From NCBI RefSeq assembly GCF_000230995.2, contig NC_019973.1, positions 5,470,001 to 5,534,000 of the forward strand: a stretch of 64,000 bases of DNA, read 5' to 3'. A program made the translations under genes and the position numbers. This DNA is from Mesorhizobium australicum WSM2073 (lineage in GTDB: Bacteria > Pseudomonadota > Alphaproteobacteria > Rhizobiales > Rhizobiaceae). Shown here piece after piece: positions 1-7,539 of this stretch. The stretch's first letter is position 1, and every line of letters starts with the position of its first letter. A model generated the notes under the pieces. It worked only from the letters and a program-made list of their open reading frames with translations. It was not told the DNA's origin and searched no databases.

Positions 1-19
1 CGAAGACTGGACATCGGGC

Positions 20-1198
20 TCAATCCTTCACCACCAGCTTGCGCGGCACGTTGGCCAGGCACTCCACACCGGTTTCGGTGATCAGGATGGATTCAGTGAT
101 CTCCAGCCCCATCGTCTCCAGCCACAGGCCGGTCATGAAATGGAAGGTCATGCCGGGCTTGAGTTCGGTGCGATCTCCGGGGCGCAGGCTCATCGTGCGC
201 TCGCCCCAGTCCGGTGGATAGGAAAGCCCGATCGAATAGCCGGTGCGGTTGTCCTTGACGATGCCGTATTTCTTCAACACGGCGAAGAAGGCATTGGCGA
301 TGTCCTCGCAGGCATTACCCGGCTTTGCGGCGGCAAGGCCAGCTTCCATGCCTTCCAGCGTTGCCTTCTCGGCATCGAGGAATTCCTGCGTCGGCTTGCC
401 GAGGAAGACGGTGCGCGACAGCGGGCAATGGTACCTGTTGTAGCAGCCGGCGATCTCGAAGAAAGTGCCCTCGCCCGACTTCATCGGCTTATCGTCCCAG
501 GTCAGGTGCGGCGCCGAGGCGTCGGCGCCCGAGGGCAGCAGCGGCACGATCGCGGGATAGTCACCGCCAATGCCGCCGACGCCGCGCGTGCCGGCATCGT
601 AGATCTCGGCGACGAGATCGTTCTTACGCATGCCGACTTCGATCTTGTCGACGATGCGCTGGTGCATCGCCTCGACGATACGGGCGGCCTTGCGCATATA
701 GTCGATCTCGGTTGGGCTCTTCACCGCGCGCTGCCAGTTGACCAGCGCGGTGGCATCGACGAAACGGGCGTTGGGCAGATGCTTCTGCAGCGAGGCGAAG
801 GCGGCGGCGGAGAACCAGTAATTGTCCATCTCGACGCCGACGGTGAGCTTGCCCCAGCCGCGATCGGTCAGCACACTCGACAGGAAATCCATCGGGTGGC
901 GCTCGGTCGACTGCACATAGTGGTCGGCATAGCCGACGATGTTGTCATGGGCGAGGTAGGCGGTGCGCTTGGCGCCGTTCGCGTCCTGGCCACGGCCGTA
1001 CCAGACCGGCTCGCCCGATGGCGGCACGATGACCGCCTGGTGGACGTAGAAGGACCAGCCGTCGTAGCCGGTGAGCCAGGCCATGTTGGAGGGATCGCTG
1101 ACGATCAAAAGATCGACGCCTTTCGCCTCCATGGCTTTCCGCGTCTTGGCGAGGCGTTCCGCATATTCGCTTCGCGAGAATTTCAGGTTTGGCAGCAT
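20..1198 (-). CDS. eutD: Ectoine hydrolase EutD (DoeA), M24 peptidase fold
   Basis: This 392-residue cytoplasmic protein has the M24/creatinase-like two-domain layout: an N-terminal domain with the motif DPSNMAWLTGYDGWSFY near residues 35-51, then a pita-bread domain ending in GLWLETMGLEITESILI. In the known pathway EutD opens the ectoine ring to give N-acetyl-diaminobutyrate, which EutE deacetylates. The assignment rests on the family look and on position last in the eutABCD series. The stop codon is at 20-22, so eutE, if present, lies outside the window. It is separated from eutC by 132 bp that hold two palindromes. Start ATG at 1198. The main alternative is another Xaa-Pro-dipeptidase-like hydrolase, which is unlikely in this context. 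Confidence 0.93.
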   Translation of the reverse strand: MLPNLKFSRSEYAERLAKTRKAMEAKGVDLLIVSDPSNMAWLTGYDGWSFYVHQAVIVPPSGEPVWYGRGQDANGAKRTAYLAHDNIVGYADHYVQSTERHPMDFLSSVLTDRGWGKLTVGVEMDNYWFSAAAFASLQKHLPNARFVDATALVNWQRAVKSPTEIDYMRKAARIVEAMHQRIVDKIEVGMRKNDLVAEIYDAGTRGVGGIGGDYPAIVPLLPSGADASAPHLTWDDKPMKSGEGTFFEIAGCYNRYHCPLSRTVFLGKPTQEFLDAEKATLEGMEAGLAAAKPGNACEDIANAFFAVLKKYGIVKDNRTGYSIGLSYPPDWGERTMSLRPGDRTELKPGMTFHFMTGLWLETMGLEITESILITETGVECLANVPRKLVVKD

Positions 1199-1222
1199 TT
1201 TGTTGGTCCTCGTTTGTTGGGG

Positions 1223-1258
1223 CTGGAGCCCGTTTCAACTCGTTGAATCCGGCTCCAG
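1223..1258. repeat. Hairpin in eutC-eutD intergenic region
   Basis: Arms CTGGAGCC (1223-1230) and GGCTCCAG (1251-1258) are exact complements. Inside them TTCAAC and GTTGAA form a second stem. It lies inside the eut transcription unit. It could stabilise mRNA or be a dispersed repeat; function is not visible. Confidence 0.6.
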
Positions 1259-1272
1259 GGAATTTTTTGATT

Positions 1273-1318
1273 GAGCATGATGCTGGGGAAACCGGTTGCC
1301 ATTTTCCGGATCATGCTC
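1273..1318. repeat. Intergenic palindromic repeat (REP-like, GAGCATGAT type)
   Basis: A 46-bp imperfect palindrome has 9-bp arms GAGCATGAT (1273-1281) and ATCATGCTC (1310-1318) and an inner AACCGGTT core. From memory this resembles palindromes dispersed widely in Mesorhizobium and related genomes. It lies between eutC and eutD on the transcribed strand. Confidence 0.7.
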
Positions 1319-1330
1319 CTGCGGCCGGCG

Positions 1331-2323
1331 TCAGCTTTCAAAGATCGTTCCGGCTTTCGCGGCCAGCGCACGGTCGCGGGCGAGCGTGGCGATCGCCGTA
1401 TCCTGCACGCCCGTGCCGGTCAGATCGGCGATGGTGATGTCGCCAGCCGAGCGCCGGCCATGCCTCGCGCCGGCGATGATCTGGCCGAGCTCGGTCACCT
1501 CCGCGTCTCCAGCCATCAAGCCCGCCGCGATGGCATGGTGCAATTCGCCCAGGCGCCGCGTCTGTTTCGCGCTGTCGGCGACATAGAGATCGGCCATGCG
1601 CAGGATCGCCGGCGCTATCTCGTTCTTGTGCTCGGCGTCCGAACCCATGGCGGTGATGTGCTGGCCGGCCGAGACAAACCCTGCCTTGATCAGTGGTTCG
1701 GTCGACGGGGTGGTCGTGACGATGATGTCGGCACCGGCAACAGCGTTGGCTGCGTCAGTCTCGGCGCGCACGTCGATGCCGAGCCTTTCGCGTAAGGTGG
1801 CCGCGGTCACTTCGGCCTTGGCGGCATCGCGCGCCCAGATGCGGGCCTGCGTGATCGGCCGCACCAGCATCAGCGCTTGCAGTTGCAGCCCAGCCTGCAC
1901 GCCGGCGCCGAAGATCGAGGCGACCGACGAGTCCGGCCGCGACAGATGCTTGGCCGCGACGGCTCCCGCAGCAGCGGTGCGGACATCGGTGAGATAGCCG
2001 TTGTCGAGCAGCAAAGCCTCGACCAACCCTGTCTTCGACGACAGCAGCACCATCATGCCGTTGACGCTGGGCAGGCCAAGTTTGGGATTGTCGAAGAAGC
2101 CGGGGCTGATCTTGATGGCGAAGCCATCGATACCAGGCACATAGGCGGTCTTGACGTCAACCTCGCCGCGATGCTGCGGGATATCGAGCCGCAGGATCGG
2201 CGGCATCGCCACCGGCAGCGTGGCGAGCGCACGAAAAGCGTTCTCGACACAGGCGACGGCGTCGAGATCGAGCGTCACGATTGCGCGCAGTTCAGCTTCG
2301 GTGAGGATGGTCATCCTGCTCAT
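1331..2323 (-). CDS. eutC: EutC, ornithine cyclodeaminase/mu-crystallin family (hydroxyectoine pathway)
   Basis: This 330-residue Rossmann-fold protein is of the ornithine cyclodeaminase/mu-crystallin family. The nucleotide-binding glycine segment is seen in SVASIFGAGVQAGLQLQAL (about residues 133-151), followed by ADIIVTTTPSTEPL, both typical of the family. In ectoine users EutA, EutB and EutC together convert 5-hydroxyectoine to ectoine; the family alone does not reveal the substrate. The start overlaps the eutB stop by 4 bp (ATGA), which implies translational coupling. Alternative family members are alanine dehydrogenase or lysine cyclodeaminase, but the eutA-eutB neighbours decide the call. 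Confidence 0.92.
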   Translation of the reverse strand: MSRMTILTEAELRAIVTLDLDAVACVENAFRALATLPVAMPPILRLDIPQHRGEVDVKTAYVPGIDGFAIKISPGFFDNPKLGLPSVNGMMVLLSSKTGLVEALLLDNGYLTDVRTAAAGAVAAKHLSRPDSSVASIFGAGVQAGLQLQALMLVRPITQARIWARDAAKAEVTAATLRERLGIDVRAETDAANAVAGADIIVTTTPSTEPLIKAGFVSAGQHITAMGSDAEHKNEIAPAILRMADLYVADSAKQTRRLGELHHAIAAGLMAGDAEVTELGQIIAGARHGRRSAGDITIADLTGTGVQDTAIATLARDRALAAKAGTIFES

Positions 2324-3321
2324 GCGGCGCGCTCCGAAATCGATGGCATTTCCCCGCAGACAATCTTCCTGTGCAGTTGCATGTCGATGTTGCGGCCGGA
2401 AAGCAGAACCACAACCGGCCCCTCCGCCTTGACCTTGCCGGCGAGCAGCGCCGCGATGCCTACCGCACCGGCTCCCTCGACGATCTCGCGTTCCTGTTCA
2501 TAGGCGTGGCGAATGCCGGCAGCGATTTCATCCTCGCTGAGCAGGACGACATCGTCGAGCAGGTCGCGGCACATGGCGAAGGTCAGCCGGTTGTCGAGGC
2601 CGATGCCGCCGCCGAGCGAATCCGCCAGCGTCGGCAGTTCCTCGACCAGCACAGGGCGGCCCGCATCGAGGCTGGCCTTCATCGCGGCGCCCCGCGCCAT
2701 CGACACGCCGACGACTCTTGTTCCGGGACGGACACTTTTGACGGCCGCCGCTACACCCGAGGCCAACCCACCTCCGGACAGTTGCACCAGCACCAGAGCT
2801 GCATCCGGGACCTGGTCCATCACCTCCAGCCCGAGCGTGCCTTGACCGGCTATGATGGCCGGATGGTCGAAGGGCGGCAGCATGACAAGCCCCTCCTCCG
2901 TCACCAGCCGCTCGACCTCGTGCTGGGCATCGTCCTGGCTGTTGCCGACGATACGGATTTCCGCGCCGAGGCGGCGAATTTCGTCCAGCTTATTCCTGGG
3001 TACCAGTCGAGACATGCAGATCACAGCACGCATGCCCTCGAGCTTTGCCGCATGCGCAAGCGCACGGCCATGATTGCCGGTCGATGCCGCGACGACGCCG
3101 CGCGCCTTCTCCCTTGCGCTGAGCGAAGCGACGGCGTTGGAAGCGCCCCGCAATTTGAAGCTGCCGGTGGTCTGGCGGTGCTCGAGCTTGAGTTGAACCG
3201 GGACGCCCAGCCTTTCGGAGAGACTTGCCGAAAGCACGATCGACGTGCGCTCGATCTTGCCGGCAATTCGCTCGCCCGCGGCACGGATATCGCCAAGGGT
3301 GACGGTCGCCATGGTCGTCAA
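2320..3321 (-). CDS. eutB: EutB, PLP-dependent threonine dehydratase-like enzyme
   Basis: This 333-residue fold-type II PLP enzyme resembles threonine/serine dehydratase. The Schiff-base lysine is in GSFKLRGA (Lys56), the substrate loop is ASTGNHGRALA, and the phosphate-binding glycine stretch is SGGGLASG. With EutA and EutC it acts in conversion of 5-hydroxyectoine to ectoine, where loss of the hydroxyl group suits a dehydratase. It overlaps both neighbours by 4 bp (eutA stop at 3318, eutC start at 2323), so eutABC is translated as a coupled set. An M-T-T-M start leaves ATG at 3321 or 3312; the overlap favours 3321. Confidence 0.93.
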   Translation of the reverse strand: MTTMATVTLGDIRAAGERIAGKIERTSIVLSASLSERLGVPVQLKLEHRQTTGSFKLRGASNAVASLSAREKARGVVAASTGNHGRALAHAAKLEGMRAVICMSRLVPRNKLDEIRRLGAEIRIVGNSQDDAQHEVERLVTEEGLVMLPPFDHPAIIAGQGTLGLEVMDQVPDAALVLVQLSGGGLASGVAAAVKSVRPGTRVVGVSMARGAAMKASLDAGRPVLVEELPTLADSLGGGIGLDNRLTFAMCRDLLDDVVLLSEDEIAAGIRHAYEQEREIVEGAGAVGIAALLAGKVKAEGPVVVLLSGRNIDMQLHRKIVCGEMPSISERAA

Positions 3322-4097
3322 CCGCGCGGCAAGGGCAGCGTCATCAGACGGCCGAATTCGGGATGGGCTGTCTCATCACCGCAAAGGCGCAGACAATTCC
3401 AGGCGGTCGCCTGGTTGCTGGTCACCACCGGGCGGCCGATCGCCTCTTCCATGCCGGTGACCGCCAGCGCGCCGCGCAGTGCCGTGCACGACACGAACAG
3501 CGCATCGGCTTGCGGATGCGTCGCCTGGCGCGCGAGATCGATGAGGGCTGCCGGGGCAATGCGCGCCATCTCGCGGTCGTCCTCGAAGCCGAGACAGGTG
3601 AAGCTTAGGACTTCGAAGCCACGTTCGGCGAAATAGGTCGCCATCGGTCTGGAGGTTTCCACGGTATAGGGCGTGAGGATGCTGATCCGGCGCACGCCGA
3701 AGGCGTTCAGCCCGCGCACGCCAGCCATCGGAGGAGTGACAACGGGTATACCTGACTTGGCGGCCTGGATCGCCGTCTCGATCTCGGCATCGCCAATCAC
3801 CACCGAGGCCGACGTGCAGGAGTAGCAGATGGCGTCGAGCGGCTCGTCGGGCAGGATCAAGGCAGCGCCCGCCGTCAGCGCCGGCTGCATCTTGCGCAGG
3901 TTCTCAGGCGTCGTCGGGTTGGCGTAGGGAATGCGCGCGACATAGACGCCGATCCGTTCGCTCGCCACCATGCGGCGAAAATCCGGCTCGGTCGTGTGGT
4001 CGGTGGCCAGGATGATCAGCCCGACACGGCGTTCCAGCGGACGCTCATCGAGCGCTGGCCGGTCGGGCACAAGCTTGATCTCGGACAAGAGCTTCAT
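3318..4097 (-). CDS. eutA: EutA, Asp/Glu racemase / arylmalonate decarboxylase-like
   Basis: This 259-residue protein is of the Asp/Glu/hydantoin racemase superfamily, close to maleate isomerase and arylmalonate decarboxylase. Two cysteine motifs typical of the fold are present: CYSCTSASVVIGDAE (about residues 90-105) and FVSCTALRGA (about 200). It is the first gene of the eutABC block and is assigned to conversion of hydroxyectoine to ectoine by that context. It starts 3 bp after the ehuD stop (4101), so importer and enzymes form one operon. On sequence alone, 'maleate cis-trans isomerase family' would be the safe call. Confidence 0.92.
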   Translation of the reverse strand: MKLLSEIKLVPDRPALDERPLERRVGLIILATDHTTEPDFRRMVASERIGVYVARIPYANPTTPENLRKMQPALTAGAALILPDEPLDAICYSCTSASVVIGDAEIETAIQAAKSGIPVVTPPMAGVRGLNAFGVRRISILTPYTVETSRPMATYFAERGFEVLSFTCLGFEDDREMARIAPAALIDLARQATHPQADALFVSCTALRGALAVTGMEEAIGRPVVTSNQATAWNCLRLCGDETAHPEFGRLMTLPLPRG

Positions 4098-4100
4098 CTT

Positions 4101-4760
4101 TTATCTTTCGATCTTGCCGTAGCGGCGTTCCAGCCAGCGCAGCAGCACGACCGAAATCAGGCTGATGGCGAGGAAGAAGGCGCCGACCAGCGTGATCGGC
4201 TCAAGGTAGCGATAATAGGTGTTGGCGACGCTTTTCGCCTGGTTCATCAGCTCCAGCACTGTGATCGCCGAGAGCAGCGGCGTCTCCTTGAACATGGCGA
4301 TGAAATAGTTGGCCAGCGCCGGGATCATCGGCGGAATAGCCTGCGGGATGATGATGTGGGACCAGGTCTGCCGCGCGCTGAGATTGCACGCCTTGGCGGC
4401 TTCCCACTGACCACGCGGCACATTGTCGATGCCGGCGCGGTAGACCTCCGCCGTGTAGGTGCCGTAGTGCAGGCCAAGTCCGATGACGCCGGCGACCAGC
4501 GGCGGCAAGAGAATGCCGATGTCGGGCAAGACGTAGAAGATGAAATAGAGCTGCACCAGGAGCGGTGTGCCGCGGATGAATTCGGCCACCCAACCGACGG
4601 TGCGCGACAGCGCCTTGTTGGGCGAGCGGCGCGCCAGCGCGATGCCCAGACCGACGATCGCGGCCAGCACCGAGCCGAGCAGCGTCGCCAGGATGGTGAT
4701 CTTCACCCCCTGGATCAGCGTCGGCAGGATCTGCCGGACAAAGTCCCAGTCCCAATCCAT
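4101..4760 (-). CDS. ehuD: Ectoine/hydroxyectoine ABC importer permease EhuD
   Basis: This 219-residue inner-membrane permease is of the polar amino acid (HisM/GltK) family. It has about five hydrophobic segments and the EAA loop seen as QWEAAKACNLSARQTW, which contacts the ATPase EhuA. The open frame extends to 4850, but the family normally starts near MDWDWDFV, so ATG at 4760 is chosen; this leaves 34 bp after ehuC rather than a long overlap. It should pair with EhuC as a heterodimeric membrane channel fed by EhuB. The ribosome-binding site is weak. Confidence 0.9.
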   Translation of the reverse strand: MDWDWDFVRQILPTLIQGVKITILATLLGSVLAAIVGLGIALARRSPNKALSRTVGWVAEFIRGTPLLVQLYFIFYVLPDIGILLPPLVAGVIGLGLHYGTYTAEVYRAGIDNVPRGQWEAAKACNLSARQTWSHIIIPQAIPPMIPALANYFIAMFKETPLLSAITVLELMNQAKSVANTYYRYLEPITLVGAFFLAISLISVVLLRWLERRYGKIER

Positions 4761-4794
4761 CAGCGGACCCAATTCATCAGGAATGCTCTGGCCA

Positions 4795-5454
4795 TCAGAC
4801 GCGCACTCCGTCGAGGCCGCGCGCCATGCGGCGTTCCAGCGAGCGCACACCCCACGAGATGAGCAGCGCCAGGATGAAATAGATGATGAGGATGGTGGTG
4901 AACGGCACCATGGTGTTGCCGGTCTGGGCGCGCACCACCTGTGCCTGGAACGTCAGGTCGGCGAGCGAGATCAGCGAGACCACCGATGTCGCCTTGAGCA
5001 GTTCGATGGCGTTGTTGCCGAAGGTCGGCAGCATCACCAGAAACGCCTGCGGCAGGATGACGTGTCGCATGCCTTGCCAACGGCCGAGATTGAGCGCGAC
5101 GCAGGCCTCATGCTGTTCGCGGCCGATCGACTGCACGGCGCCGCGCACCACCTCGGCTGCATAGGCGCCCACATTCAAGCCCAGCGCCAACACACCGGCC
5201 TGCAGCGGGGTCAGTTCGAAACCCACCAGCGGCAACACGAAATAGGCGAAGAACAGCTGCACGAAGATCGAGGTGCCGCGGAAGAACTCGATATAGGCCG
5301 TGGCCAGGGCCCGCAGCACGAAGAAGCGCGACAGGCGCCCCATGCCGGCGAGAAAGGCCATGATCAGGGCGAGCACCGACCCCATCAGCGTCAGCTCGAT
5401 GGTGACAAGCGCTCCCTGCAATATCAGGCCGAAATAGCCGGACCACTGGGTCAT
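4795..5454 (-). CDS. ehuC: Ectoine/hydroxyectoine ABC importer permease EhuC
   Basis: This 219-residue polar amino acid-type ABC permease has an N-terminal hydrophobic segment GALVTIELTLMGSVLALIMAF and an EAA loop HEACVALNLGRWQGMRHVILP. It forms the transmembrane half of the importer with EhuD. Unusually, the gene is separated from ehuB by a 172-bp gap holding a mosaic of palindromes, so relative expression of binding protein and channel may be set there. Confidence 0.92.
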   Translation of the reverse strand: MTQWSGYFGLILQGALVTIELTLMGSVLALIMAFLAGMGRLSRFFVLRALATAYIEFFRGTSIFVQLFFAYFVLPLVGFELTPLQAGVLALGLNVGAYAAEVVRGAVQSIGREQHEACVALNLGRWQGMRHVILPQAFLVMLPTFGNNAIELLKATSVVSLISLADLTFQAQVVRAQTGNTMVPFTTILIIYFILALLISWGVRSLERRMARGLDGVRV

Positions 5455-5487
5455 AGAGTTGAAGTTTCCAACGTTGGTTTCAGCTTC

Positions 5488-5612
5488 CTTCTCCCCGTTT
5501 ATGGGGAGAAGATGCCGGCAGGCAGATGAGGGGCAGCGCTAGCTTGTCCAAATATGGCGCCGCCCCTCATCCGTCACTTCGTGACACCTTCTCCCCGTGA
5601 ACGGGGAGAAGG
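5488..5612. repeat. RIME-like mosaic palindromic element between ehuB and ehuC
   Basis: Four nested or adjacent inverted repeats are packed into 125 bp: CTTCTCCCC/GGGGAGAAG (5488-5496, 5503-5511); ATGAGGGGC/GCCCCTCAT (5526-5534, 5562-5570); GTCAC/GTGAC (5573-5577, 5581-5585); and a perfect 12-bp stem with a 2-nt loop, CCTTCTCCCCGT/ACGGGGAGAAGG (5587-5598, 5601-5612). The CTTCTCCCCG module appears twice. The layout matches the rhizobial intergenic mosaic elements (RIME) known from rhizobia. In the ehu mRNA it would fold strongly 3' of ehuB. Confidence 0.8.
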
Positions 5613-5626
5613 CAAGAAAGACGCCC

Positions 5627-6478
5627 TTATTTCGCCGCGCAGAGCTTGTCGCGCGTGGTCGACATAGCCGCCGCCGCCGAGAAACCGTAGGGCTCGATGA
5701 TCTTTGCGAACTCACCCGACTTCTTCATCTTGGCGAGTTCGACATCGAAGGCGTCGCGCAACGCCTCGTCACCCTTCTTGAAGGCGGCGCCGTCGCAATA
5801 GACCGGCGCGCCCTGCACCGGGGCGATGACTTCGAGGTTCGGATCGGCGGCCTTCTTCATCAGGTCGTTGATCGAAAGGACAGGCAGCGAATAGGCGTCG
5901 ATGCGGCCGTCCTGCACCATCTTCAGGCCACTCTGGCCGTCCGGCACGACGATGACGCGTTCGCGTGGCACGCCGGCGTTGAGCGCAAGCTTCTCCTCGG
6001 TGCCGCCGCCCGGCGCGCCGATGGTGGCTGACGTGTCCTTGGCGACATCCTCGTAGCTCTTGAAGCCTTTCGGATTGCCCTTCTTCACCAGCATCGCTTC
6101 GGCGTCGCACAGAACCGGCTCGGAATAGGCAACCGCGGCGCAACGCTCCGGCTTCATGAACAGGCCGGCGGTGACGACGTCGAAGCGGCCGGCCTGCAGG
6201 CCGGGAATCATGGCGCCATATTCCGAGATCGAGGCGGCGACATCGGCAACGCCCAGCCGCTTGAATATCTCGCGCGCGACGTCGGGCGCGGCACCCGAAA
6301 CCTTGCCGTCGGCGGCGACAGCCGTATAGGGCGGCTCATTGGCGATGGCCAAGCGAGCGAAGCCTTGCGACTTCAGCTGTTCAAGCTTGCTGTCGTCGGC
6401 CGAACCCGTGATCGAGGCGGCCAGAACCGCCGAAAGCGCGAGACCGGCGACGCCGGCCAGAGTTCCAAGTTTCTTCAT
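5627..6478 (-). CDS. ehuB: Ectoine/hydroxyectoine-binding periplasmic protein EhuB
   Basis: This is a solute-binding protein of the amino acid family (SBP_bac_3), 283 residues from ATG 6478. The signal peptide begins MKKLGTLAGVAGLALSAVLAASITGSA, so the mature protein is periplasmic. The domain start FARLAIANEPPYTA and PDVAREIFKRLGV are typical ligand-lobe motifs. EhuB delivers ectoine or hydroxyectoine to EhuCD. A TTG-initiated extension to 6487 exists, but AAGGAG 9-10 nt upstream of ATG 6478 fixes the start. The name depends on the ehuA, ehuCD and eut context; the family binds many amino acids. Confidence 0.92.
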   Translation of the reverse strand: MKKLGTLAGVAGLALSAVLAASITGSADDSKLEQLKSQGFARLAIANEPPYTAVAADGKVSGAAPDVAREIFKRLGVADVAASISEYGAMIPGLQAGRFDVVTAGLFMKPERCAAVAYSEPVLCDAEAMLVKKGNPKGFKSYEDVAKDTSATIGAPGGGTEEKLALNAGVPRERVIVVPDGQSGLKMVQDGRIDAYSLPVLSINDLMKKAADPNLEVIAPVQGAPVYCDGAAFKKGDEALRDAFDVELAKMKKSGEFAKIIEPYGFSAAAAMSTTRDKLCAAK

Positions 6479-6569
6479 TGTTCCCAACTCCTTGTTCTTG
6501 TCTTGGTTTGCGTGATCTTAGGACGGCTCAACCGCCCATGGGGACGGCATCGCCGCCTTTGGCATGCGG

Positions 6570-7361
6570 TCAGACACGATGTCCGGCCGCGATGATCTTC
6601 TTCAGGAACCCTTGCGTGCGCTCCTGCTTGGGATTGCGGAAAATCTCGTCGGGCTTGCCTTCCTCGACTATCCTGCCGCGATCGAAGAACAGCACCCGGT
6701 CGGCGAAGTCGTGGGCGAAACCCATCTCGTGGGTGACCAGCAGCATGGTCATGTCGGTCTCGGCGCAGAGCCGCCACAAGACACTGAGCACCTCCTCGAC
6801 CAGTTCCGGGTCGAGCGCCGACGTCACCTCATCGAACAGCATGATCTTCGGCTGCAAAGCAAGCGCACGGGCGATCGCCACGCGCTGCTTCTGACCGCCT
6901 GACAACTGCGCCGGCATCGCCTTCGCCTTGTCGGCCATGCCGACCATCTCGAGCAGTTCCATCGCCCGCTTCTGCGCCGCGGCGCGCGGCGTGCCCTTGG
7001 TCAGCATCGGCGCTAGGGTCACATTATCGATGACGCTCTTGTGCGGAAACAGGTTGAACAGCTGGAAGACCATGCCGGTTTTCTGGCGCATTCGCGCCAG
7101 GTGGCGCTCGTCAGCCGGCAGCAGCTGACCGTTGCGCTCCATGTGGTAGAGTTGCTCGCCGTCGATCTGGATGTGACCGCCGTCGATGCGCTCCAGCGTC
7201 ATCAGGATGCGCAAGATCGTCGTCTTGCCCGAGCCGGAGGGGCCGATCAGCGCCAGCTTCTCACGCGGCATGACCTGCATCGACAGGCCGTCCAGAACCT
7301 TGAAGCTGCCAAAGCTCTTCGAGATGCTGTCGATCTTGATGATGGGCGCGGTTGCGGACAA
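6570..7361 (-). CDS. ehuA: Ectoine/hydroxyectoine ABC importer ATPase EhuA
   Basis: This 263-residue cytoplasmic ATPase is of the polar amino acid importer class. Walker A GPSGSGKTT is at 40-48, signature LSGGQ at 153-157 and Walker B LFDEVTSALD with the catalytic pair at 177-178. It energises EhuBCD. It is the first importer gene after enuR, with 178 bp between them that hold repeated TCATGWCAATT elements and probably the ehu-eut promoter. Start is ATG 7361. Confidence 0.94.
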   Translation of the reverse strand: MSATAPIIKIDSISKSFGSFKVLDGLSMQVMPREKLALIGPSGSGKTTILRILMTLERIDGGHIQIDGEQLYHMERNGQLLPADERHLARMRQKTGMVFQLFNLFPHKSVIDNVTLAPMLTKGTPRAAAQKRAMELLEMVGMADKAKAMPAQLSGGQKQRVAIARALALQPKIMLFDEVTSALDPELVEEVLSVLWRLCAETDMTMLLVTHEMGFAHDFADRVLFFDRGRIVEEGKPDEIFRNPKQERTQGFLKKIIAAGHRV

Positions 7362-7417
7362 ATGAATTTCCCCGTGCTGGAGAAGCCTGGTGCCCTAACG
7401 ATGCGGAACGCGCCAAA

Positions 7418-7451
7418 TCATGTCAATTGGGAAAATAATATCATGACAATT
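7418..7451 (-). promoter_or_regulatory. Candidate EnuR operator upstream of ehuA
   Basis: Two copies of TCATGWCAATT lie at 7418-7428 and 7441-7451, 23 nt apart, between enuR and ehuA. The reverse complement of the first contains CAATTGACA, the same 9-mer found at 8951-8959 upstream of enuR and asnC. The spacing and the sharing suggest a MocR-type operator. This is inference only; no promoter hexamers are clear. Confidence 0.4.
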
Positions 7452-7539
7452 ATTCTGATTGCGCACATTTTCCGGTCAATCCCAGCCGGCTTTTTGGACA
7501 TGCCTTTGTCAGAACGCCTTGGTGTATTGGGCGGCATGC

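Noticed and set aside
140..1246. A 368-residue plus-strand frame opposite eutD
   Set aside because: It lies antisense to a well-recognised ectoine hydrolase and shows no domain.
1251..1270. Hairpin followed by a T run (AATTTTTTG), terminator-like on the plus strand
   Set aside because: No plus-strand gene ends there; the eut genes run on the minus strand through it, so a terminator call is not supported.
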